NCBI RefSeq assembly: GCF_017353185.1
Contig: NZ_JAFMYV010000005.1
Span: forward strand, 186,001-250,000
Length of the DNA stretch: 64,000 bases
Reading direction: 5' to 3'
From: Fibrella rubiginis
GTDB taxonomy: Bacteria > Bacteroidota > Bacteroidia > Cytophagales > Spirosomataceae
Shown: piece after piece, positions 35,067 to 43,003 of the stretch
Position numbering within the stretch: position 1 is the first letter of the stretch
How the letters are laid out: each line of letters begins with the position of its first letter
Notes under the pieces: model-generated
Databases searched by the model: none
What the model was told of the DNA's origin: nothing
The model's input: only the letters and a program-made list of their open reading frames with translations
Made by a program: the position numbers and the translations under genes

Positions 35067-38000
35067 ATGCTCCTCTCCATTTTTACCTTCGAAATCCGGT
35101 ATTGGCTGCGGCAGCCGATGGTCTGGATATTTATGCTCGTCAACATTGTCATGTTCACCTGGGCGGCCGCGTCTGATGACCTTACCATTGGAGGGTCGTT
35201 TGGCAACGTGTACAAGAATGCGCCATTTATCATACAGAGTCAGTACGGTATCTGGACCATTTTTGCCCTGCTGATGACCACTGCTTTTGTGCAGAACGCC
35301 GCCCTCCGCGACTTCACGTACAACAGCCACCAGCTCGTGTTCTCGTCGCCAATCCGGAAGTTCGATTACCTCGCAGGGCGGTTTCTGGGGTCCGTTTGCG
35401 TGGCCCTGATTCCGTTTTTGGGCATCTCCATTGGGGTGTTGCTGGGTACGTTGATTGGGCAACTGACTGGGTCTGTTGAAGCAAATCGCTATGGGCCGGT
35501 CGTGTGGTCGGCGCACCTGAACAGCTTCCTGACGTTTGCGGTGGGCAACACCTTCATTTCGGGCGCATTTATCTTTATGCTCGCCGCCCTGAGCCGGTCA
35601 ACGGTGGTGGCGTTTGTGGGGGCGGTGGTGCTGCTGGTGGCGCAGATTACGGCGACCAATCTCACCGGCGACCTCGATAATGAGCAATTGGTGGCTTATT
35701 TCGACGTGCTGGGTTTTGGTCCGTTTGAGCTGGTGACGAAATATTGGACCGTGGCCGACAAGAATACGCGCTCGGTGGGGCTGCTGGATGGCTACATGGG
35801 CATCAACCGGCTTATCTGGATTGGCGTAGCACTGCTGTTGCTGGGCATCACCTACATCCGGTTCTCGTTCAGCGAGCGGGTGAGCCGTGGAGCCTGGTTT
35901 AAACGCCGCAAAAAAGCCGACGTCATGCCCACCGACGCAGCGGGCATAGCCGTTTTTGGCGCGGCACAACCCCTGCCGCACGTCACGATGGAGAGCGGAG
36001 CAACGGCGCAGTTGGCGCAGCTTTGGCGCGTGGCCAGAACCGATTTCAACGGCACCATTCGGGGTACGGCTTTCCTGGTGATTTTGCTACTGGGCCTGCT
36101 GAATATGGGTTTTTCGCTCAAATTCGCCGATAATTTCTATGGCCTGTATTCGTTTCCCGTCACCTACAACGTAATCCAGACCATTCAGGGTACGATGGGC
36201 ATTTTCCTTTTTGCCATCATCATTTTCTATTCCGGTGACCTGATCTGGAAGGAACGCGATGCCGACCTCGACCAGATTTATGATGCTACGCCCCACCGCA
36301 ACTGGAGCGTGTTTCTGGGGAAACTCCTGGCTATGATCGGCGTGGTGGTTGTGATTCAGGCACTTTGCGTTGGAGCAGGCATGGTGGCGCAAACGCTGAT
36401 GGGCTATACCGTCTACGACCTGAAACAGTACCTGGTTTCGTTTTTCGTGATTGGCCTGCTGCGGCTCATCCCCATCATTGTGCTGTCGATGCTGGTGCAT
36501 ACGCTGGTGAACCAGAAGTACGTGGCGTTTTTTGTGGTGGTCGTGATCCTCATTGCCAACGGCTTTATCTGGACACCCCTCGACGTACAAAGCAACCTGG
36601 TGCAGTTCAACGCTTCGCCCGATTCTACCTATTCCGACATGAACGGCTGGGGGCCATATGTGGCCGCGCTGGCGTGGTTTCGGGCTTATTGGCTGCTGTT
36701 TACGGCGCTGCTGTGCGTGGTGGCCGTGCTGTTTTGGGTACGGGGAAAAGACAATTCGTGGCCGGCGCGCTGGCAGGAAGCGAAGCAACGCTTTAGGGGG
36801 CTGAACAACCGGGGCCTGCGCCGCATGGCGTTCGGCCTGTTGGCCGTTTGGGGCCTGCTGGGGGCCTTTTTGTTCTACAATACTCAGATTCTTAATCCTT
36901 ACGTAACGACCAAAGTGCAGGAAAAACGGGAGGTGGCGTATGAGAAAACGTACAAGAAATACGAACACCGCCCGCAGCCACGTATCATCGACGTCAGCTA
37001 CGACATTGACCTGTATCCCGACGAGCGCGAATTGCTTGTGCGGGGTACGTATCAGCTTAAAAACCGGACCAGCGTAGCCATCGATTCGCTGCACATTGGC
37101 GTGCCCAACCGGCTGGATTACCGGATCACCATTGCCGGGGCGAAACGCGTACTGACTGATTCGCTTTTGCAATACGGCATCTACAAACTGGCTCGCCCCA
37201 TGGCCCCCGGCGACTCGATTACGCTGACCTGGACGGCGCACCACAAAACGCAAGGCATTGAAAACGAGGTGTCGATGGTGCAGCAAATCAACCAGAATGG
37301 CTCGTTTTTCAACAACGTCGACATTTCGCCGCTTATTGGCTACCAGAAAAATGGGGAGATGACCGACAAGAATAACCGCAAAAAACATGATCTGCCCGAG
37401 CGTGCCCGGATGCCTAAGCTAGTCCGAAACTGCACCCGCAACTGCATGGATAGCTACCTCAGCAACAGTTCGGATTGGGTGAATGTGCGCACCACCATTA
37501 GCACCGCGCCCGACCAGATTGCCGTGGCCCCCGGTTCGCTACGCAAAGAGTGGATGGGAAAGGATGCGCAGGGGCGCCCCCGGAAATACTTCAGCTATGC
37601 GCTGGATCATGAATCGGTGAATTTCTATTCGTTCATTTCGGCCCGGTTCCAGGTAGACCGCAGTCGGTGGAACGGCATCGACGTGGAGGTGTATTACGAC
37701 AAACAGCACCCCTACAACGTGCGCAACATGAGCGAGTCGATCAGGCAATCGCTGGCCTATTACACCAAAAACTACGGCCCGTACCGCCACAAACAGGCCC
37801 GTATCATCGAGTTTCCGCGGTACGCCAGCTTCGCGCAGGCGTTTCCGGGTACCATGCCGTACTCAGAAAGCATCGGGTTCATTTCTAAAATTGACCCCGA
37901 AACAGATGTCGACATGGTGAAATATGTAGTGTCGCACGAGATGGGGCACCAATGGTGGGCGCATCAGGTGGTGGGGGCCGACATGCAGGGAGCCACGCTG

Positions 38001-38720
38001 CTGTCAGAAACGATGGCGCAATATTCGGCCCTCATGGTGATGCAACAGGCCTATGGGCGCGACCGCATGAAGCGTTTTCTGAGCTATGAGTCGGACCGGT
38101 ACCTGGGGGCGCGGGGCAGCGAGGCGGAGAAGGAAGTGCCGCTGGAGAAGGTCGAAAACCAGGGCTACGTGCATTACAATAAGGGTAGCCTGGTCATGTT
38201 TAATATGAAAGAGTTCATTGGCGAAAAAGCCGTGAACAATGCCCTCCACGACCTCACAGGAGCGTTTGCTTACCGCCAGCCACCCTACCCAACGGCCTAC
38301 GAACTGGTCGACCGCCTCCGCAAAAATACCCCCGACACGCTGCAATCGACCATCACAGACCTGTTCGAGCAGATCACGATCTACGACAACCGCGCCACGG
38401 CGGTGTCGGCCAAGAAGCGCAGTGACGGGCAGTATGACGTGACCGTAACCGTGCAGACCGAGAAGCTCCGCGCCGACTCGCTGGGCCACGAAACACCCCT
38501 GCCGCTCAACGACCTCATCGACGTGGGCGTGTATGGAAAACCCGCGCCGGGCAAGAAAATTGGGAAGCTCCTGGCTATCCGTCGCCTGCGGATGAAGGCA
38601 AAAACGGGTACCTACGCCTTCGTGGTAAACCAGCAACCCTACGAAGCCGGCGTGGACCCCCTCAGCTTCCTCGCCGACCGCATCCCGGCTGACAATTTGA
38701 AAAAGGTGACGGGGTTGTAA
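35067..38720 (+). CDS. ABC permease fused to an M1-family zinc aminopeptidase
   Basis: 1217 residues. The first about 600 residues hold ABC-2-type membrane segments in two sets (residues about 20-275 and 330-605), with a cytoplasmic loop between. After the last helix (GLLGAFLFYN) begins the M1 peptidase part: immunoglobulin-like and aminopeptidase domains with H957-E-M-G-H961 (SHEMGHQWWAH) and the third zinc ligand Glu in SETMAQYSAL about 20 residues later. The permease/M1 fusion is known in Bacteroidota; substrate unknown. The peptidase would face the periplasm. Operon with the ATPase. Confidence 0.93.
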   Translation: MLLSIFTFEIRYWLRQPMVWIFMLVNIVMFTWAAASDDLTIGGSFGNVYKNAPFIIQSQYGIWTIFALLMTTAFVQNAALRDFTYNSHQLVFSSPIRKFDYLAGRFLGSVCVALIPFLGISIGVLLGTLIGQLTGSVEANRYGPVVWSAHLNSFLTFAVGNTFISGAFIFMLAALSRSTVVAFVGAVVLLVAQITATNLTGDLDNEQLVAYFDVLGFGPFELVTKYWTVADKNTRSVGLLDGYMGINRLIWIGVALLLLGITYIRFSFSERVSRGAWFKRRKKADVMPTDAAGIAVFGAAQPLPHVTMESGATAQLAQLWRVARTDFNGTIRGTAFLVILLLGLLNMGFSLKFADNFYGLYSFPVTYNVIQTIQGTMGIFLFAIIIFYSGDLIWKERDADLDQIYDATPHRNWSVFLGKLLAMIGVVVVIQALCVGAGMVAQTLMGYTVYDLKQYLVSFFVIGLLRLIPIIVLSMLVHTLVNQKYVAFFVVVVILIANGFIWTPLDVQSNLVQFNASPDSTYSDMNGWGPYVAALAWFRAYWLLFTALLCVVAVLFWVRGKDNSWPARWQEAKQRFRGLNNRGLRRMAFGLLAVWGLLGAFLFYNTQILNPYVTTKVQEKREVAYEKTYKKYEHRPQPRIIDVSYDIDLYPDERELLVRGTYQLKNRTSVAIDSLHIGVPNRLDYRITIAGAKRVLTDSLLQYGIYKLARPMAPGDSITLTWTAHHKTQGIENEVSMVQQINQNGSFFNNVDISPLIGYQKNGEMTDKNNRKKHDLPERARMPKLVRNCTRNCMDSYLSNSSDWVNVRTTISTAPDQIAVAPGSLRKEWMGKDAQGRPRKYFSYALDHESVNFYSFISARFQVDRSRWNGIDVEVYYDKQHPYNVRNMSESIRQSLAYYTKNYGPYRHKQARIIEFPRYASFAQAFPGTMPYSESIGFISKIDPETDVDMVKYVVSHEMGHQWWAHQVVGADMQGATLLSETMAQYSALMVMQQAYGRDRMKRFLSYESDRYLGARGSEAEKEVPLEKVENQGYVHYNKGSLVMFNMKEFIGEKAVNNALHDLTGAFAYRQPPYPTAYELVDRLRKNTPDTLQSTITDLFEQITIYDNRATAVSAKKRSDGQYDVTVTVQTEKLRADSLGHETPLPLNDLIDVGVYGKPAPGKKIGKLLAIRRLRMKAKTGTYAFVVNQQPYEAGVDPLSFLADRIPADNLKKVTGL

Positions 38721-38780
38721 ACGTGTTTACCAGCTGCCTATTGAGAGGTTGATACTTAAAGCAGTTGTTAGTCCCTTGGT

Positions 38781-38834
38781 AAACGTTTGCTATGCAAATA
38801 ATAAACGTTTAGCATGCAAATGATAAACGTTTAC
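38781..38834. repeat. Three AAACGTTT palindromes in 22-nt tandem iterons
   Basis: AAACGTTT occurs at 38781-38788, 38803-38810 and 38825-38832, exactly 22 nt apart. The spacer (GCTATGCAAATAAT, AGCATGCAAATGAT) is also conserved, so the unit is a 22-nt direct repeat with a palindromic core. It lies about 155 bp upstream of the Fic start. Two helical turns of spacing suggests cooperative binding of a regulator. Confidence 0.8.
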
Positions 38835-38989
38835 TAGGCTGCTAGTGGAAAGATGGAGAATAGAGCAAACGCCTGATAGTGATTGTGTTGTAGTGCATTG
38901 TTATTATTGTGAAACTACATTTCTGCAAATAATACATATCCCGTGTACAAATGTATACGGGAGGCAGCGAGTGTAAGTCAGATATAACA

Positions 38990-40155
38990 ATGACTACTCC
39001 AACCTTTACCCACTACCCATTAACGCTTGTTAGCCCTTCATTTGACGACCCATTGACGGACCTCATCATTGAACTGGACTACCTGCGGAAAAAACCACTT
39101 AGTGGTACGACGCATCCATTACTATTCTTCCAGCTTAAGCATCTCTTCCACATTCTCGAAAGCATTGGGTCGGCTCGGATCGAGGGCAACAACACGACCG
39201 TAGCTGAATATATTGAAGCTATGTTAGGCGATCAGCAGGCCGGTCATATGCCCAGCGTTGTGGAGATACGGAATATGGAAGAGGCTATGACGTTTATTGA
39301 TGACTATGTCAGAGACAGACCATTAGACCGTCAGTTCGTTCGTGAGCTGCACCAGATGGTCGTGAAAGGATTAGCTGCGCCCCCCGTGGCGAAGGTGACA
39401 GCACACCGGGGCAGTTTCGGTCTCATGCTGTTCGTATTAACAAAGCCAGCCATGTACCGCCGGATCCACTACTGATTACTGACTATATAGATGAACTCAC
39501 GGCGTTTATCAATAAAGAGGATTCGCCTAAGTACGACTTGTTAAAGGTTGCGCTGGCGCATCATCGGTTTATGTGGATTCACCCCTTTGGCAACGGGAAT
39601 GGTCGTACCGGAAGGCTGTTTACCTACGCGATGTTAGTACGGGGTGGATTCAACGTAGAGAAAGGACGTATTCTGAATCCGACAGCCGTTTTCTGCAATG
39701 ATCGTAACGCTTACTATCACTATTTGTCAGGCGCTGACGAGGGCGATAATGCCGGGTTGATTCAATGGTGTGATTATGTGTTGCGCGGTTTGCGTGATGA
39801 GATTGAAAAGATAGATAGGTTATTAGATTACGATTATCTCAAAACAGAGATATTAACGCCAGCCTTAAAAGATGCATTAGACCGGCAGTATGTTTCGGAA
39901 GCTGAGTACAGGATATTGGTAACGGTGATTAATGCACCCTCACAACTTATCCAAGCTGGTGATATAGCTGATCTTTTTCCTGGAAAAGTTTCGTACGATT
40001 TGTCCCGACAACTTCGAGTGTTGCGGGATCGGCAGATGCTACAGCCCGAAAAAGAGAATGGACGAAAGTATACCATTCGGTTCGACAACAGCTACCTGCT
40101 TCGGAGCGTGATGCGCATGCTGGATAAGAAAGGCTTTCTGCCAGTCCGTGATTAG
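38990..40155 (+). pseudogene. Fic-family AMPylase/adenylyltransferase, interrupted by a 1-nt frameshift
   Basis: The N-terminal part (ATG 38990) has the inhibitory motif SARIEGN (class II, [S/T]xxxE[G/N]) and RELHQMVVKGL. The C-terminal part has the catalytic HPFGNGNGRTGR and a winged-helix-like tail. Between them the frame shifts: after ACAGCACACCGG the expected GQFRSHAVRINKASHVPP appears one frame away. Adding one G to the four-G run at 39408-39411 restores a single frame through to 40155. So this is either a real inactivating or switchable mutation, or a sequencing error in the homopolymer. Confidence 0.85.
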
Positions 40156-40183
40156 TCTCTGGATGCTCCGGTTCGGGAGGCCA

Positions 40184-41023
40184 TTATGTTTCGGCTTTGC
40201 CAAAAGACCGTTCAGGGGAGTGGGTGTCCTGTTGTAGGAACGCATTGGGCGTCAGGTGGGTAAACTCGTTGAAGTCGCGGGCAAGGTGCTGGTAGTCGTA
40301 GTAGCCAAGGTCGAGTGCTACGCTTAGCCAGTCTTTGTTGGGTTGCGCATTTTTGAGTTTCATTGCGTTTTCGAACCGGGCAATACGGGCGTAGAGTTTG
40401 GGACTAATGCCGCTGCGCTCCACAAACTGCCGGTAAAATTGCCGCTGACTCAAACACGCCTGATCAGCCAGCCAGTCTAGCCGGGCCGTGTCGGGGTTGT
40501 TCAATAAAAACAGGCTTGCCCGGTCAATAGCACGAGCCTGTTTCTTCGCCCGGCCAATGAGGTAAAGCAGAAATTCCTCAACGATGGTGATCATCTCGGT
40601 GTAGTGCCGGGTGTAGCTCAGCCGTTCGTTTACCAGTCGGATTTCTGCCGAAAAAATGGCCTCCGCATCTACGAAGGTGTTGGTCAACTCAGTGGCAGGG
40701 ATCCCGGTGAGCCGAAACAACGCCCCCGGTTGAAACTGCACCTGAAACACCATAAAATCGCGCCCTACGTGCCGGTTGGTGGCTATACAGTGCTGCCCAT
40801 ATAGCCTCGACCGGGCACTTTCAATGGGCTTCCCGTCGAAACCATACGCCACTTTTTCGGGGTCTTTCGGGAAAAACGACAGGCAGTTTTCGGCACGCGG
40901 CCAGTAAGCTTTGACGGGCAACACGGTCATTGACGCCGGAAATTCGCAGCCCACGATCTGAAACAGCCGCACATACTCGCGCAGGGCGGGACTGGGGAGC
41001 CGATAATCGAAGATGGCTATCAT
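40184..41023 (-). CDS. AraC-family transcriptional regulator
   Basis: 279 residues. An N-terminal sensing domain of DUF6597-like type (LPSPALREYVRLFQIVG, GPAL-like QFQPGALFRLTG) and C-terminal double HTH near 175-265: RLDWLADQACLSQRQFYRQFVERSGISPKLYARIARFENAMK and LSVALDLGYYDYQHLARDFNEFTHLTPNAF. Probably controls neighbouring genes such as the cupin, whose stop is 15 bp upstream of its start. The effector is unknown. Confidence 0.9.
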   Translation of the reverse strand: MIAIFDYRLPSPALREYVRLFQIVGCEFPASMTVLPVKAYWPRAENCLSFFPKDPEKVAYGFDGKPIESARSRLYGQHCIATNRHVGRDFMVFQVQFQPGALFRLTGIPATELTNTFVDAEAIFSAEIRLVNERLSYTRHYTEMITIVEEFLLYLIGRAKKQARAIDRASLFLLNNPDTARLDWLADQACLSQRQFYRQFVERSGISPKLYARIARFENAMKLKNAQPNKDWLSVALDLGYYDYQHLARDFNEFTHLTPNAFLQQDTHSPERSFGKAET

Positions 41024-41038
41024 GCTGGAATTTGCTGC

Positions 41039-41581
41039 TTAGTGGAGGGGCGGCCCAAGCACCGTCATGCCGTGTTCTGTGTGTAGTTGTTGAACCAGTG
41101 CCTCACTGGGTGGCCCTTTTAACGCGTTCATCTTCAGGAAGAAATCTTCCAGCTTGCCCGATGGCTGCACCAAATAAGTCATTTTCCCCGAGTCAGAAAG
41201 CTGTATCCATGTATGCGGCACATTGCGCGGACCAAAGACGGTATCGCCAGCGGTTGCGGTAAACGTTTCGTTGCCAACCTGAAATCGGTACTCCCCTTCA
41301 ACGATGTAGAAAATCTCGTCCTGATCGCGGTGCAGGTGCAGGGGCGGCCCTACTTTCTCTCGACCCACGTATTCAAAAACAGACACTGCCCCACCCGTGT
41401 CTCTGGCCGAAATTTTCAGGTCGTTGGTATTCACGCCGCGGTAGGGGGTATGTACACCAAAACGGGCATCGCCCGCTTTCACAGTAAACGCTCCGGGAGC
41501 AGGAGTGGGGCTACCGGGATTGGCCCTGGCCAGCAGTGAGGTGGCTGCCAGTGATGAGGTGAGGAATGTTCTGCGTTGCAT
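41039..41581 (-). CDS. Exported cupin-domain protein
   Basis: 180 residues from ATG 41581 (MQRRTFLTSSLAATSLLARA, a Tat-like signal with RR and hydrophobic core). Cupin motif 1 PPLHLHRDQDEIFYIVEGEYRFQVG supplies the His/His/Glu metal ligands, and motif 2 is GDTVFGPRNVPHTWIQL. Related proteins include quercetin-dioxygenase-like cupins; the substrate is unknown. Upstream MarR and downstream AraC genes run in the same direction. Confidence 0.87.
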   Translation of the reverse strand: MQRRTFLTSSLAATSLLARANPGSPTPAPGAFTVKAGDARFGVHTPYRGVNTNDLKISARDTGGAVSVFEYVGREKVGPPLHLHRDQDEIFYIVEGEYRFQVGNETFTATAGDTVFGPRNVPHTWIQLSDSGKMTYLVQPSGKLEDFFLKMNALKGPPSEALVQQLHTEHGMTVLGPPLH

Positions 41582-41664
41582 AATCACTTTGTTTTAACGT
41601 GGTTATGCAAAAGTCAGTGGTGATGGGGTGACGCTGGTGGTAAAAATCGGACATTATCAGGGGA

Positions 41665-42309
41665 TCAATGCGTACCACTACCCGCCTGTAGCTCCTGCCG
41701 GATCAGATCAAACGACTTACCCTTGTGCGACGGCCATAGCTGGGCAAATTTGATTTCCACCCCCTTCAACAAATGAATGCACAGCCGCATATCGTCTTCC
41801 GACAAGTCGCTGAAAAATAAGCGGCCCAACTGACTGGCCCGGTCATAGCAACGCTTCAACACCGCCGACCCTGCAGGCGTGAGCATGAGGCGTTTGGAGC
41901 GCTTGTCGGCCACGTTTTCGTATTCAGCTACGTAGCCCGCATGCTTGAGGCGGTCAATAATGAGCAGGCCCGACGACAGCCGGGTGATGGTGTGGGTGAT
42001 GACGTCTGTTTTGCGGGGTTCCGCTAACTGCGCAATGGCGTTCAGAAACAGAAATTCATCGACCTGCTTGATGCCCATTCCTTCAAAGGCGGCTTCGGCG
42101 TAGGTAGTGTATATCCGGTCGATGCGGCTCAGTAGCTTGATCAACACCAGGTTTGTTTCTGGTGGCAGGATTCCGCCGGCTATGTCGCCCTGCCGACTGT
42201 TTTGCTGCCGTTCCAGTAGTTCATAACGGTAAAAATCATCGAGGCTGGCCTGAGGATTTTGGGCGGCAAATGCTGCCCAGCGCGTCACGAGTTCAACGGT
42301 CTTATCCAT
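41665..42309 (-). CDS. MarR-family transcriptional regulator
   Basis: 214 residues, longer than the usual 140-150 because of about 60 extra N-terminal residues. The winged helix is seen as DEFLFLNAIAQLAEPRKTDVITHTITRLSSGLLIIDRLKHAGYV and the wing ENVADKRSKRLMLTPAG. Transcribed divergently from a small VOC gene; two identical dyads in between (42313-42326, 42392-42405) are the likely operators, one only 4 bp from its own start, implying autorepression. Confidence 0.9.
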   Translation of the reverse strand: MDKTVELVTRWAAFAAQNPQASLDDFYRYELLERQQNSRQGDIAGGILPPETNLVLIKLLSRIDRIYTTYAEAAFEGMGIKQVDEFLFLNAIAQLAEPRKTDVITHTITRLSSGLLIIDRLKHAGYVAEYENVADKRSKRLMLTPAGSAVLKRCYDRASQLGRLFFSDLSEDDMRLCIHLLKGVEIKFAQLWPSHKGKSFDLIRQELQAGSGTH

Positions 42310-42312
42310 TTA

Positions 42313-42326
42313 CATCATAAATGATG
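42313..42326. promoter_or_regulatory. Putative MarR operator 1
   Basis: CATCATAAATGATG: 6-bp half-sites CATCAT/ATGATG with a 2-nt spacer, 4 bp before the marR-type start codon. The same core recurs at 42392-42405. Confidence 0.6.
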
Positions 42327-42351
42327 CAAACTAGCAAAATTTGCATCAGCA

Positions 42352-42382
42352 TTGACAAAATATCATTCATGTTGTATTTTTG
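42352..42382 (+). promoter_or_regulatory. Promoter of the VOC gene
   Basis: TTG (42352-42354, within TTGACA), 20 nt, TATTTTTG (42375-42382). This is a full match to the Bacteroidota TTG/TANNTTTG pattern, with the same 20-nt spacing as the promoter at 48854-48884. It is flanked by both putative MarR operators. Confidence 0.75.
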
Positions 42383-42391
42383 ACTGGTAAA

Positions 42392-42405
42392 CATCATAAA
42401 TGATA
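42392..42405. promoter_or_regulatory. Putative MarR operator 2
   Basis: CATCATAAATGATA, identical to operator 1 in 13 of 14 positions, located 10-23 nt after the promoter -7 element, where a bound repressor would block initiation or early elongation of the VOC gene. Confidence 0.6.
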
Positions 42406-42410
42406 CAGTT

Positions 42411-42761
42411 ATGGAATCGGTCGCCGTCAGTTTAGACAAATTTGCGCTTCACGTGAACGACGTAGAGCAGTCAATGGCTTATTATCAGCGCATTCCGGGT
42501 GCTAAGTTAATCATGCATCAGCCCGGCCACATCGCTATTCTACAGCTTGGTAAAAATGAATTGAACCTGGTCCGGCTCGACATTATGCCGCCGTTTCATC
42601 TGGAATTTGAGGTAGACGAGGTAGATCAGCTCTACGCTGATTTTCAGGCGCAGTCATTTCCTACCGACGGCCCTCCCGAAGATAAGCCCTGGGGTGAGCG
42701 TACATTTTATTCAAAAGACCCGGACGGCTACCTGATGGAATTTTCGCGCAGCAGGCATTGA
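42411..42761 (+). CDS. Small VOC/glyoxalase-like protein
   Basis: 116 residues. LDKFALHVNDVEQSMAYYQRIPGA opens the VOC fold, FHLEFEVDEVDQLYADF and GERTFYSKDPDGYLMEFSR close it, with the metal-type Glu in YLMEF. Glyoxalase-type, resistance or ring-cleavage function cannot be separated by sequence. Promoter and operators upstream suggest control by the divergent MarR protein. Confidence 0.88.
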   Translation: MESVAVSLDKFALHVNDVEQSMAYYQRIPGAKLIMHQPGHIAILQLGKNELNLVRLDIMPPFHLEFEVDEVDQLYADFQAQSFPTDGPPEDKPWGERTFYSKDPDGYLMEFSRSRH

Positions 42762-42788
42762 GCAGGCAAAGTATTGCAGGTGAGGTGT

Positions 42789-42912
42789 TTTTTGTCATCC
42801 CGACCGCACCGGCGGACCGGACAGGAGGGATCTAGCGTCCTACAGACAGATCCTAAATTAGGAAAGTAGATCCCTCCTGTCCGGTCCGCTGGTGCGGTCG
42901 GGATGACAAAAA
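42789..42912. repeat. Inverted repeat, 46-bp arms (GTCATCCCGACC type)
   Basis: Arms 42789-42834 and 42867-42912 differ at one position. The arm reads T5 GTCATCCCGACCGCACC... and ends GGAGGGATCTA. The T5/A5 ends make it a possible bidirectional terminator. Similar GTCATCCCGA...GGGATCT intergenic elements are, as I recall, common in other bacterial genomes. It lies between the convergent VOC and amylase genes. Confidence 0.95.
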
Positions 42913-42925
42913 CGCGCGGCGTACC

Positions 42926-42973
42926 TCGTTGTCGCTTGGCTCCAGCCGGGGGCGCCCAGCCGAGTGACAACGA
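42926..42973. repeat. Inverted repeat sharing the core of the 8582-8740 hairpin
   Basis: Arms 42926-42941 and 42958-42973 (16 bp, two G-T-compatible mismatches). The left side through TCGTTGTCGCTTGGCTCCAG is identical to the centre of the hairpin at 8582-8740. It is followed by a tandem CACTCTTTCACC pair that leads to the amylase stop region. Confidence 0.85.
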
Positions 42974-43003
42974 CTCACTCTTTCACCATTCACTCTTTCA
43001 CCT

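Noticed and set aside
36087..37388. Minus-strand frame of 433 codons inside the ABC permease/peptidase gene
   Set aside because: Long only because the sense strand is GC-rich; His/Gln-rich translation without domains, antisense to membrane helices.
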